Source: RI-153 sp963721725 (GTDB lineage: Bacteria > Chloroflexota > Anaerolineae > Caldilineales > Caldilineaceae). Taken from it: 64,000 bases of DNA. Shown piece after piece: positions 20,756 through 30,733 of this stretch (position 1 is its first letter; every line of letters starts with the position of its first letter). Made by a program: the position numbers and the translations under genes. The stretch is taken from the NCBI GenBank assembly GCA_963721725.1, contig CAVRLX010000006.1, forward strand, positions 186,001 through 250,000. Direction: 5' to 3'. The notes below the pieces were generated by a model, which saw only the letters and a program-made list of their open reading frames with translations, made no database searches and was not told the DNA's origin.

Positions 20756-21751
20756 GTGTTAAAAGTCGCCATTATCGGCCTGGGCAACATCGGCAACACC
20801 CATGCGCCAGTTTATCAGAGCAGCAAGTTAGCCGATCTCGTCGCCGTGTGTGACGTGATCAAAGAACGCGCCGACAAAGCCGCCGAGCGCTACGGCGTGC
20901 GCGCCTATTACAGCATTGAGGATATGCTCAAAAACGAGGAACTTGACGCCGTCACTGTGAGCAGCGCCGGGACAGAGAACGGCGGCGATCATTACGAGCC
21001 GACCATGCAATGCCTGGAAGCCGGGCTGCATGTGCTGGGCGAAAAACCCATCTCCAATGACATTAACAAGGCCCGCGAGATGGTGGCAAAGGCCGACGAA
21101 AAGGGCGTCTATTACGGCATCAACCTCAACCATCGCTTTGTGCCACCGGCGGCGAAGGCCAAGCAGTGGGTCAATGAAGGCAAACTGGGCGAGTTGCTGC
21201 TGATCAACATGACCATGTGGATCGGCAACCCCAATGACACGTCGCCCTGGTTTCACATCCGCGCCCTGCATCCCCATTCGCTGGACATTATGCGCTTCTT
21301 CTGCGGTGATGTGAAGCGGGTGCATGCCTTCTTTAACCAAGCGCCGGGCCGCGTCTGCTATTCCAACATGCAGATGAACCTGGAATTTGCCAACGGCGTG
21401 GTCGGTCATCTCACCGGCAGCTATGACACCAACCCACGCCATAACCTGGAGCGCTGCGAGGTCATGGGCACGGAGGGTCGCTTTGTGCTGGACAATCTCT
21501 ATGAAGAGTTGACCCTTTATCCGCGCCGCAGCGACGAACTGACCGTGATCCGCAACAGCATTATGGGCGGGCTGAGCGGCTTTACCGCCACCTTCACCAA
21601 CCGCATCAACCGCTGGATCGAACAGGTCAGCGTGGGCGTGCCCCGTGACGAGATCGAAGCGTCCGGCAAAGAAGGGCTGGCCGTGCAAGAGATTATCGAG
21701 GCGGCGATCCGTTCCCACGAAAGCGGGCGGGCCGAGAGCGTGCCGGGTTAG
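20756..21751 (+). CDS. Gfo/Idh/MocA-family NAD(P)-dependent oxidoreductase
   Basis: 331 residues from a GTG with GGGAGGTCA upstream. The Rossmann fold is clear at the N-terminus (G-L-G-N-I-G-N-T-H, residues 7-15). The family E-K-P-I-S-N motif is near residue 97, and H-P-H-S-L-D-I-M-R-F-F follows in the C-terminal domain. Members oxidise or reduce sugars, inositols or pyranosides. It is paralogous to the next gene, with the same motifs and length. Both precede a sulfotransferase gene. Confidence 0.93.
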   Translation: MLKVAIIGLGNIGNTHAPVYQSSKLADLVAVCDVIKERADKAAERYGVRAYYSIEDMLKNEELDAVTVSSAGTENGGDHYEPTMQCLEAGLHVLGEKPISNDINKAREMVAKADEKGVYYGINLNHRFVPPAAKAKQWVNEGKLGELLLINMTMWIGNPNDTSPWFHIRALHPHSLDIMRFFCGDVKRVHAFFNQAPGRVCYSNMQMNLEFANGVVGHLTGSYDTNPRHNLERCEVMGTEGRFVLDNLYEELTLYPRRSDELTVIRNSIMGGLSGFTATFTNRINRWIEQVSVGVPRDEIEASGKEGLAVQEIIEAAIRSHESGRAESVPG

Positions 21752-21756
21752 AGAAA

Positions 21757-21811
21757 GGGTATTGGATATTAGGTAGTGGGCGTGACGACAAATACCTAAT
21801 ATCCAATACCC
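21757..21811. repeat. Perfect 19-bp intergenic inverted repeat
   Basis: GGGTATTGGATATTAGGTA (21757-21775) and its exact complement (21793-21811) lie between two Gfo/Idh genes, just after the first stop. The word ATTGGATATTAG recurs in the next gap. The loop has no T-run, so it is not a classical terminator; mRNA stabilisation or a repeat remnant is possible. Confidence 0.8.
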
Positions 21812-21849
21812 GATTATTCACCTTCCCCATAAACCGAGGGAGTTTACTT

Positions 21850-22842
21850 ATGTTACGCACCTGCGTCATCGGCCTGGGGCCGATTGGCAACCGCCACGCC
21901 AAGCTCTATAAAGAGGAGCCGCTGGCCGAACTGGTGGGCGTCTGTGATTGGAACAAAGAACGCGCGGACAAAGCCGCCGCCGATTATGGCGTGCCGGCCT
22001 TTTATGATGTGCAACAGATGTTGGAGGCGCTGCACCCCGACGCCGTGAGCGTTGCCACAGGCGGCCATGAATATGGCAGCGAACACTATCTGCCCACCAT
22101 GCAAGCGCTGGAATTTGGCTGCCATGTGCTGGGTGAAAAGCCCATTTCCAACGAGGTGGAAGAGGCCGAGGAGATGGTGGCAAAGGCCAAAGGAAAGGGT
22201 GTATGCTACGGCATCAATCTCAACCACCGCTTCACCCCGGCAGCGCGTATTGCCAAAGATTGGCAGAACGAAGGACGCATCGGCCATCTGCTTTTCATCA
22301 ACATGAGTATGTGGATCATGAACCCGCGCGAAACGTCGCCCTGGTTTCAGATCAAAGCGCTGCACCCCCACACGGTGGATGTGATGCGCTATTTCGGCGG
22401 CGATGTGGAGGCAGTGCAATGTTTTGCCACCAAAGCGCCGGGGCGCAAGATCTGGTCTACGGCGACCTTTAACATGCGTTTCAAAAATGGCGCGGTGGGT
22501 GTGCTCACTGGCAGCTATGACATTGAGCGCGGCCATCCCATGGAACGCTGCGAGGTGGCCGGGGTCAACGGGCGCTTTGTCATCGACGACATGTACCGCG
22601 AAGTCACGCTCTACCCGGCAGGCGATCCCATCAAGCGTGTCTACACGAATCCGCTCTTTGGCGGCATGCGTGAGTTTGAAGACACCTTCCGCAATCGTAT
22701 CCACACCTTTTTGGATCAGATCAGCCAGGGCGTTCCCCCAGAGCAGCTCGACGGCTCCGGGGCCGAAGGACTGGCCGCGCAAAAGGTGCTGGCAGCGGCG
22801 ATTGAGTCGATTGAAAATGAGACGGTTGTCTACATAAAGTAA
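21850..22842 (+). CDS. Gfo/Idh/MocA-family NAD(P)-dependent oxidoreductase (paralogue)
   Basis: 330 residues. The N-terminal dinucleotide motif is G-L-G-P-I-G-N-R-H, with E-K-P-I-S-N near 97 and H-P-H-T-V-D-V-M-R-Y-F in the substrate domain. It is collinear with the gene at 20756, so the pair arose by tandem duplication. A GAGGGAG site lies upstream. A pair of related dehydrogenases in one operon often acts on successive positions or epimers of one sugar; the actual substrate is unknown. Confidence 0.93.
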   Translation: MLRTCVIGLGPIGNRHAKLYKEEPLAELVGVCDWNKERADKAAADYGVPAFYDVQQMLEALHPDAVSVATGGHEYGSEHYLPTMQALEFGCHVLGEKPISNEVEEAEEMVAKAKGKGVCYGINLNHRFTPAARIAKDWQNEGRIGHLLFINMSMWIMNPRETSPWFQIKALHPHTVDVMRYFGGDVEAVQCFATKAPGRKIWSTATFNMRFKNGAVGVLTGSYDIERGHPMERCEVAGVNGRFVIDDMYREVTLYPAGDPIKRVYTNPLFGGMREFEDTFRNRIHTFLDQISQGVPPEQLDGSGAEGLAAQKVLAAAIESIENETVVYIK

Positions 22843-22846
22843 AAGA

Positions 22847-22885
22847 ATTGGATATTAGATATTGGAGTTACATCTAATATCCAAT
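22847..22885. repeat. Perfect 14-bp intergenic inverted repeat
   Basis: ATTGGATATTAGAT (22847-22860) and its complement (22872-22885) share the iterated word of the repeat at 21757-21811. The location is the same: directly after a Gfo/Idh stop codon. Confidence 0.75.
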
Positions 22886-22914
22886 ATCTAATCCCCCACT
22901 CCCCGGAGCCACCC

Positions 22915-23658
22915 ATGTCCCTGATTACCATTATCGGTCGCGGCCATTCGGGTACGCGTGCCATTTCGCACACGCTTTACGCCAGCGGCGTTTACATGGG
23001 GCAGACGCTCAACCGCTCCGGCGATCTGGTGCCACCAGAGCAGATGTACGACGCCTGTCGTATTTTTGCCCAGCATGTGGAATGGCAAGGCGATCTGCGC
23101 TGGAACTTTGACAAGGTCAACAGCATGGAAATCCCCCAGGCATTTATTGATCTGATTGAGGGCTATCTCAACAAAGTGCTGAGCGATACCAGCGATCACA
23201 AGGGCTGGAAGATCCCCGAAACCACGCTGGTCTATCCCTGGATTGTGCGTATGTTCCCCGACATCAAATACATCTTTTGGATCCGCAACCCGCGCGATTG
23301 CATTTTGGGGCGGCACATCACCGACGATATGAACAAGTTCGGCATTCCCTATCCGGAAACTGATGACGAGCGATTGCGCCGCGCCATCTCATGGAAATAC
23401 CAATACGATCTGGTCAAAGCCACTCCCCGCCCGCAAAACTGGATCGAGGTACGCTTTGAGGATTTTGTGCTGGACACAGAAAAAACGGTACGCCGCCTGG
23501 AAGAATACCTTGGCATCCCCCTGGCGCGCATCCCCACCCGCACTGATGCAGTGGCGCGCTGGAAAGAGGATGATGGCGTAAACTATTTCGATTTCTTCGC
23601 GCCAGCCATGCGCGAGTATGGCTATGAGATACCGACGACTGAAACGAACAATGCGTAA
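22915..23658 (+). CDS. Sulfotransferase-family protein
   Basis: 247 residues. The PAPS 5'-phosphosulfate loop is G-R-G-H-S-G-T-R (8-15), and the 3'-phosphate motif is R-N-P-R-D-C-I-L-G-R near residue 125. A C-terminal V-R-F-E-D-F-V-L-D segment is also typical. It would move a sulfuryl group from PAPS to a hydroxyl or amine. It lies between Gfo/Idh genes on the same strand and upstream of a sulfatase-superfamily gene, so sulfated or sugar-like substrates are suggested but not shown. Confidence 0.85.
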   Translation: MSLITIIGRGHSGTRAISHTLYASGVYMGQTLNRSGDLVPPEQMYDACRIFAQHVEWQGDLRWNFDKVNSMEIPQAFIDLIEGYLNKVLSDTSDHKGWKIPETTLVYPWIVRMFPDIKYIFWIRNPRDCILGRHITDDMNKFGIPYPETDDERLRRAISWKYQYDLVKATPRPQNWIEVRFEDFVLDTEKTVRRLEEYLGIPLARIPTRTDAVARWKEDDGVNYFDFFAPAMREYGYEIPTTETNNA

Positions 23659-23672
23659 TCCGGAAGTAACTA

Positions 23673-23751
23673 TACAGGTGCGACGCACTCGCCAAGAGTA
23701 GATTGGTTGTAAAGGCTTGGGTGGCGAGTGCGTCGCACCCTAGACCTGTAC
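23673..23751. repeat. Dispersed hairpin repeat R1, copy B
   Basis: AGGTGCGACGCACTCGCCA (23676-23694) and TGGCGAGTGCGTCGCACC (23722-23739) form a perfect 18-bp stem. Outer ends are TACAGGT and ACCTGTA. The loop carries GTAGATTGGTTGTAAAGGCTT, the reverse complement of the loop type in copy A, so it sits in the opposite orientation. Confidence 0.87.
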
Positions 23752-23816
23752 AGATACATCCGGAATGCGTTATCTGAGTTACGGATTAGGCATTTCTTTA
23801 GCTCCAGGAGCACCTT

Positions 23817-24879
23817 ATGACCCTTCCCATCGGTATTGGTGTGATCAGCTTTGCCCACGGTCACGTGAACGCATACTGCCAACGGCTGTTAACAGACGAT
23901 ACTATCAAAGACGATGTCAACCTGGTTGCCGCCTGGGATGATGACGAAACCCGCGGACAAAGTGCTGCCGATAAATTCGGCATGCGCTATTCGCCGCACG
24001 TGGAAGATCTGCTCGACAATCCCGAAATTCAAGCTATTTTTGTCACCTGCGAGACCAACCGCCACGCCGAGATGGTGGAAGCGGCGGCGCGCGGCGGGCA
24101 AGCACATTCTGTGTCAGAAGCCGTTGGCGCTGACACTGGCTGACTGTGATCGGATCATCGCCGCCGTCAAAGAGACGGGCGTCAAGTTTATGATGGCTCA
24201 TCAAATGCGCCACGATCCGTCAAATCAGCGGATCAAGGCGCTGTTGGACGCTGGCACATTGGGCAAGATCAGCCTATTACGCCGCCGCCATGCCATCCCG
24301 GTGCTCTTTAACGAGAGCTTTGTGAACGGCCCTACGCGCTGGCACATTGACCCGGTAAAGAACATGGGCATGTTCATGGATGATGCCTCGCACGCCACCG
24401 ATTTTCTGCATTGGATGTTGGGCCGCCCGGTCAGCGTGATGGCCGAGATCGACAACACGGTGACCGACGTGGCCCCCGACGACACCGGCGTGGCGATCTA
24501 TCGCTTCCCAAGCGGGACGATGGCAGTGCTGGTCAATTCGTCGGTGACATTGGCGGCGGAAAACACGACTGAGGTCTACGGAGACCGCGGCGTACTGATT
24601 CAAAACCACGATGACAGCCCGTCCACCAGTGTGCTGCCGCCGCACCCAATTGCGCTCAAGCTCTATACCAAAGAGCAACCCCATTGGCAAGATCTAGGGT
24701 TGGCGATCCCAGCCAGCCACGGCGAACGCATCGCCGCGGTGCCGCACTCATTTATCGACTGTATCAAAAACGACACCGAGCCGTGGATCACGGCGTGGGA
24801 CGGGCGTGTGGCTGTGGAGATGGTGCTGGGGGCGTATCAGTCGGCACGGGAGGGGCGGCGGGTAACGTTTCCGATCTAA
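23817..24879 (+). CDS. Gfo/Idh/MocA-family oxidoreductase, frameshifted
   Basis: About 353 residues after correction. The first frame (G-V-I-S-F-A-H-G-H-V-N-A-Y) reads to E-A-A-A-R-G-G, then turns to nonsense and stops at 24143. The homologous continuation G-K-H-I-L-C-Q-K-P-L-A-L, the family E-K-P-like motif, is one base out. One extra G at 24095-24097 explains it. The rest (M-M-A-H-Q-M-R-H-D-P, W-H-I-D-P) is intact to 24879. The last 4 bases overlap the convergent PIN-toxin gene. Confidence 0.85.
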
Positions 24880-25397
24880 GTTGAATTGTCGGCTTCTTCA
24901 CTGGTAGCCAAGAGAGAGGCAGCTTGCGCAATTGGCACTGTTTCGGGATCAAAAGCTCGGAGTCCCTCCATCTGTGCAGCACGCAGGAGCCGATGATCCG
25001 ATGTAATGAGATACAAATCGTGGCCCAACGCTAAAAGTGACTGCTGCAAATTTAGCGCCTGTCGCAAATGAATTGCATCCGAAGAATTCACGTTATGACG
25101 AGCAATGAATGGGATTGATTGCAACACAACCTGATCATTCAAACTTTGAACACTCATATGCTGGACATCCAGTAAGAGCCGTGCCGTGGTCGTTTGAAAG
25201 ACAGTTACTGAAATCCGGTTCGCATTCCGAACCCGGTTTATGACTGAAATCGTTTCCGCCAGAATCAAGCGAGAGACAGCGAGGCGCTCTGGGGCGTTGT
25301 CCAACAATTCTTGAACAACCAAGTTCACCACATCAGAACCCAATTCAGGATGATATCGCTTGACTAATGCACTAGCATCCAGATAGAAAAAGTTCAA
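24876..25397 (-). CDS. PIN-domain ribonuclease toxin (VapC-like)
   Basis: 173 residues. The PIN acidic residues are visible: D7 in L-D-A-S-A-L-V-K-R-Y, E48 in L-A-E-T-I-S, D117 in S-S-D-A-I-H, and a C-terminal T-S-D-H-R-L. The length is slightly above a typical VapC (about 130-150), with an extra acidic tail. Its start overlaps the antitoxin gene by 4 bases, as in toxin-antitoxin operons. It would cleave RNA when free of antitoxin. Confidence 0.85.
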   Translation of the reverse strand: MNFFYLDASALVKRYHPELGSDVVNLVVQELLDNAPERLAVSRLILAETISVINRVRNANRISVTVFQTTTARLLLDVQHMSVQSLNDQVVLQSIPFIARHNVNSSDAIHLRQALNLQQSLLALGHDLYLITSDHRLLRAAQMEGLRAFDPETVPIAQAASLLATSEEADNST

Positions 25398-25657
25398 TCC
25401 GATTCCTCACGCATGAATAGGAGAAGATCGGATAATTTTTCGGTGTAAGGAATGGCTTCCCCCATCTCTTCTTGGATCTCATCAATTGACGGGATAAGCT
25501 CATCCAGGTTCACTTTGTGTGTAAAGTCTAATTCCAAAAAATCATAGATCAGCGCTTCTAAATCCGCTTGCCATTGACGCTGTTGCGCTTCAGCTATGGT
25601 GTAAGCCTGCGCCAGCACGGCGCTGTTTGTAAGCATCATTGTTTCACTGGTCTTCAT
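25394..25657 (-). CDS. Putative antitoxin of the PIN toxin
   Basis: 87 residues, acidic, encoded directly upstream of the PIN gene with a 4-base overlap. The sequence (Q-W-Q-A-D-L-E-A-L-I-Y-D-F) does not show an evident AbrB or Phd fold, so the family is not recognised. The antitoxin role is inferred from position and size. The pair sits as a wedge on the opposite strand inside a block of rightward sugar-metabolism genes. Confidence 0.6.
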   Translation of the reverse strand: MKTSETMMLTNSAVLAQAYTIAEAQQRQWQADLEALIYDFLELDFTHKVNLDELIPSIDEIQEEMGEAIPYTEKLSDLLLFMREESD

Positions 25658-25792
25658 TTTAACTGTCCTTAATTCATTTTCCCCTCGGCCTACCCTGAGC
25701 GAATGAATTATAGCATGGTCTGGGCAAAATTATTTACACCGTTTACTCTCACTTTTTGTCATTCTCAGCCAAGAATTCACTGGAGACATTCA

Positions 25793-27289
<1,497 letters not shown>

Positions 27290-27308
27290 CCCACAAACAG
27301 TTTTGGTA

Positions 27309-27362
27309 CACAGATTTCTCAGAGTTCACAGTTTTTATCTCTCTTCATCTGAGAAATCCGTG
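27309..27362. repeat. Intergenic inverted repeat
   Basis: CACAGATTTCTCAGA (about 27310-27324) pairs with TCTGAGAAATCCGTG (about 27348-27362), with one mismatch. It follows the sulfatase-like gene. There is no T-run; it is one of several word-built hairpins in gaps of this window. Confidence 0.6.
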
Positions 27363-27418
27363 CACCTTTCCATCTTCAGCGTACACCCACTACGCACCAC
27401 GCACTACGGAGCAACCCT

Positions 27419-28216
27419 ATGAAACTTGGCGCGAATACCGTTCTCTTTGGCGGTTATGACATGGAAACCGCTTTCAAATATATTGCGCTCTCAGGCTACG
27501 ATGGCGTCGAAGTCTCGGCCATTGATGGCATGAGCCAGCATCTCGTCCTCGACCGCTGGCAGGAGATCGCCCCGCAGGTTAAGCAATTGGCAGCCCAATA
27601 CAATCTGGAATTGCTGGCCATGGAGCAGCCTGGGCGTGATCCGCAGAAAATGGAAAAGGCCATGCAGGCGGCCGTAGAGATCGGCATCCCGATTATCAAC
27701 TGTGGGCCGGGCGGCAAAACTGACGATCCGTCCACACTGCAACAGGCCATTGACGAACTGGGCGCACTGGCGCAGATGGCCGAGAAATATGGCGTGATTC
27801 TCTGTGTCAAGGCACATGTGGGCGCAGCCATCTACAACACACCGACCACGCTCAAGGTGATGGACGCAATTCAATCGCCCAATTTTGGCATCGACATGGA
27901 CCCGTCGCATATTTACCGGGCGGATGAAAACCCGGTGGAAGCCATCGCCGCTGTGATCAGCCGCGTCAAGCATGTTCACATCCGCGATTGCAAGGGCCGC
28001 CAACAAGGGCCGGGCAAACCGGAAATGCAGGCCAATGGCCGCGGTGATATTGATCTCGTCGGCTATATCCGTGTGTTGCACGAACATGGCTACACTGGCC
28101 CGCTGGATCTAGAGATCATCGGCGCCAAAGAGTACAGTTTGGAACAGTGCTGTGTCATCGCCGCCGAGGCACGCGGTCACATGCAGGCTTGTCTACAGGC
28201 AGCCGGGGCGCGATAA
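27419..28216 (+). CDS. Sugar phosphate isomerase/epimerase (xylose-isomerase-like TIM barrel)
   Basis: 265 residues. It fits the AP_endonuc_2 fold: a start with L-G-A-N-T-V-L-F, then G-Y-D-G-V-E-V-S, a metal-binding F-G-I-D-M-D-P-S-H segment, H-V-H-I-R-D-C-K and a C-terminal D-L-E-I-I-G. Relatives include IolE/IolI inosose enzymes and ketose 3-epimerases. Beside three Gfo/Idh genes, a role in cyclitol or rare sugar breakdown is a fair inference. Confidence 0.85.
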   Translation: MKLGANTVLFGGYDMETAFKYIALSGYDGVEVSAIDGMSQHLVLDRWQEIAPQVKQLAAQYNLELLAMEQPGRDPQKMEKAMQAAVEIGIPIINCGPGGKTDDPSTLQQAIDELGALAQMAEKYGVILCVKAHVGAAIYNTPTTLKVMDAIQSPNFGIDMDPSHIYRADENPVEAIAAVISRVKHVHIRDCKGRQQGPGKPEMQANGRGDIDLVGYIRVLHEHGYTGPLDLEIIGAKEYSLEQCCVIAAEARGHMQACLQAAGAR

Positions 28217-28283
28217 GCATGAAATGAAGCTTCCATTCGCCCCCCGATTGACTACATGTTTTCCACGCTAGAGGAGGTTTCTA

Positions 28284-28502
28284 TTGTCACAAGAGATTAA
28301 GCTTCTCGATGTTGTCGCTCTAGGTGTGGATCTGCCTGCCCATAACCTTTGGAAGGGACAAGTCGGGACTGTGGTTGATATTTTGAGTGGTGGTAATGCC
28401 TATGAGATTGAATTTAGTGACCGTGAAGGCCGCACCTATGAGTCTTTAGGGCTGCGTGCTGAGCAGCTTATTATTTTACTTTATGAACCCATTCAAGGTT
28501 AG
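28284..28502 (+). CDS. DUF4926-family small protein
   Basis: 72 residues from a TTG start with a strong AGGAGG site 7 bases upstream. The pattern L-L-D-V-V-A-L, then G-Q-V-G-T-V-V-D-I-L, Y-E-I-E-F and L-R-A-E-Q-L, is that of DUF4926, a small SH3-like beta barrel often found beside toxin-like genes. No such partner is present here. It ends 13 bp before the dioxygenase gene. Confidence 0.75.
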   Translation: MSQEIKLLDVVALGVDLPAHNLWKGQVGTVVDILSGGNAYEIEFSDREGRTYESLGLRAEQLIILLYEPIQG

Positions 28503-28515
28503 AAGAGACAGAAAT

Positions 28516-29310
28516 ATGCTCACCCAAGACCAAATTGCACAATTTCAGGCCGACGGTTTTCTCAACGGCGGCACAGTTCTCAATGATGATGAAGTGGAAA
28601 CCCTGCGCGCCGAGATCATGCGTGTGATTGAAGAGCGCGAACGTACGGATATCCAGCAACCCGTGTTGGTGCGCAATCTTGCCAAAAACGACAGCAATCC
28701 GGTCTGGCAGATCGTGAACATTTGGATGGCAAGCGATCCCTTTCGCGAACTGATCGCCCACCCCAAGATCACCGAAGGCATCGTCCAACTGACCGGGGCC
28801 AAAGAGTTACGCATCTGGCACGATCAGATCCAATACAAGCCGCCGCAGATCGGCGGCCAGACTGATTGGCATCAGGACGCGCCGCTCTGGCCCATCATTG
28901 CGCCCATGACCGAGGTCACCGCCTGGGTGGCGCTGGACGACGCCGACGAATCCAACGGCTGTATGAGCATGGTTCCTGGCTCGCACACGTGGGGCGATCA
29001 TCAGGCTTTCCTCAACACGCTGGACAACTACGATGGCATGCCCGCCGAATTTGAAGGTCATGCCATTCGTGTCGAGCGCTGCCCGGTGAAAAAGGGCGAG
29101 GTCCACTTTCACCACGCGCTGACATGGCACGGCTCCCATGCCAACACCAGTGGCCGCCCGCGCCGTGCTATTGCCCTCCACTATATGACCAATGAAACCC
29201 GCTACGTTGCCAGCGGTCGCCATGTGATGCAACAATACGTGGAAGTGGGCGATGGTGAACAGATGGCCGGCGAGGCATTCCCGCTGGTCTATAAACCATC
29301 AGAGGAGTAA
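28516..29310 (+). CDS. Phytanoyl-CoA dioxygenase (PhyH) family Fe(II)/2-oxoglutarate oxygenase
   Basis: 264 residues from the ATG at 28516; a longer frame overlaps the DUF4926 gene. The iron ligands are H119 and D121 in W-H-Q-D and H205 in T-W-H-G-S-H, with the 2-oxoglutarate Arg at about 214-217. It is only distantly like the homologue at 7119-7934. The position after a sugar isomerase and Gfo/Idh genes suggests oxidation of a small polar metabolite; the substrate is unknown. Confidence 0.88.
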   Translation: MLTQDQIAQFQADGFLNGGTVLNDDEVETLRAEIMRVIEERERTDIQQPVLVRNLAKNDSNPVWQIVNIWMASDPFRELIAHPKITEGIVQLTGAKELRIWHDQIQYKPPQIGGQTDWHQDAPLWPIIAPMTEVTAWVALDDADESNGCMSMVPGSHTWGDHQAFLNTLDNYDGMPAEFEGHAIRVERCPVKKGEVHFHHALTWHGSHANTSGRPRRAIALHYMTNETRYVASGRHVMQQYVEVGDGEQMAGEAFPLVYKPSEE

Positions 29311-29332
29311 TGCTCCAAAAACGGTAGTGGTA

Positions 29333-30595
29333 TCAGACCCGTTGCCGCCGCCCAAAGTAGAGCCAAAAGATCAGCGCACCCACGGCGCTGAGACCGGACG
29401 AGAACAGGAAGAGCATGCGGAACCCCGTGGCTTCAATCAGATAACCGCCGCCCAGGGCGATAATGGCAAAGGCGAAACCACCGGCCATCTCCCCGGCCCC
29501 GGCAATGGTTCCCCGCTGTTCTGGGGCCACGGTTTCCATGCTATAGACCATAAAGGCCGGGTAGCGTAGCGCCGACAGCCCGACTACGCCCACGAAGCCA
29601 AGCCCTGCCGCCAGCGGATTGCCAATAAGTGCCAAAGGTAAAAAGCTGATCATAGTGCCGATGCCCGCCCACAGCACCAGATTGAGATTGCCAAAGCGTC
29701 GCCCCAGCAGGGGAACCAACAGCGCCGCCGGCACCGCCATCAGCCGCCCCAAGGCCGACAGAATGCCGATCTGTGTGGTGGCAACGTTGAGATCGGTGTC
29801 AAGATAGACGTTAAAAAAGGTGGAGGTAGTGGCAACGCCGCTGACCTGAAAGAAGCGCACCAGCACCAGCATGAAGATCAGCACAAAGGGCGCGCTGGCA
29901 AAGACAGGCGTGGAGACAGTCTCGCTTTTTCCGGCAATCGTCCGCTCGGCCTGGCGCGGATCCACTGGCTCGGCTGCGTTGAGGATGGGCAGGGCAATCA
30001 GCATCAACACGCCCACCAACAGCAGCGGATATCGATAGGGCGCGGGGAAGTTGGTGGTGGTTCCCAACACGCCAGCCAGCACGTCGGGCAGGCGGCCACC
30101 GAAGAGGCTGCCACCAAAGGCCGCCACCGAAAGCAGCGCCGTTTGCAGCGCAAAGACACGATTGCGTTCGGAAGCGGACGTGCTGCCCATGAGATAGGGC
30201 GTGCTGTTGACAAAGAAGAGCGCCAGCCCGGCCATGATCACCACATAGCCGCCGATCAGGCCGGCTTCTTGCCAGGGGGCAATGCTCAATTCTGCCAGTG
30301 GCAGCAAAAATGCCCCGACCGCCATCAGCGCAATCCCCACTTGCATGGTGGCTTTAATCCCATAGCGTTTACCCATGATCCCCGCGGGCATACAGATCAA
30401 GGCAAAGGCCAGCAGCCCCGACGAATTGACCAACCCCACAAACTCCGGGCCATAGCCCAGGCGCAGCATGTAGAGATTAAAAAGCACTGAATAGATGCCG
30501 CCATCCAGCGTAAAGCCAATGAGCAGTTCTACGGCCAATAGCAGATAGATATTGCGCGCCAAAGCGGGCAACCGCACGCGCGAGAGCGTTGTCAT
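29333..30595 (-). CDS. MFS transporter
   Basis: 420 residues from the ATG at 30595, which opens the first helix region (L-A-R-N-I-Y-L-L-L-A-V-E-L-L). About 12 hydrophobic helices split into two halves around an E-P-V-D-P-R-Q-A-E loop near 200. It has an A/G-rich profile like sugar or drug carriers. It is convergent with the dioxygenase gene and has no recognised partner, so the substrate is unknown. Confidence 0.88.
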   Translation of the reverse strand: MTTLSRVRLPALARNIYLLLAVELLIGFTLDGGIYSVLFNLYMLRLGYGPEFVGLVNSSGLLAFALICMPAGIMGKRYGIKATMQVGIALMAVGAFLLPLAELSIAPWQEAGLIGGYVVIMAGLALFFVNSTPYLMGSTSASERNRVFALQTALLSVAAFGGSLFGGRLPDVLAGVLGTTTNFPAPYRYPLLLVGVLMLIALPILNAAEPVDPRQAERTIAGKSETVSTPVFASAPFVLIFMLVLVRFFQVSGVATTSTFFNVYLDTDLNVATTQIGILSALGRLMAVPAALLVPLLGRRFGNLNLVLWAGIGTMISFLPLALIGNPLAAGLGFVGVVGLSALRYPAFMVYSMETVAPEQRGTIAGAGEMAGGFAFAIIALGGGYLIEATGFRMLFLFSSGLSAVGALIFWLYFGRRQRV

Positions 30596-30733
30596 AAAAG
30601 TTCTCACAACAAAAGTGTACCCGCTGGTGAGGGCCAGCGGGCGAAGGATGGAAAATGAAACGTAATGCGGGAAACGTGATGCGTAAGAGAGTTCATGTTT
30701 CACCCATTACGTTTTCGCGGCCCACTACTGATG

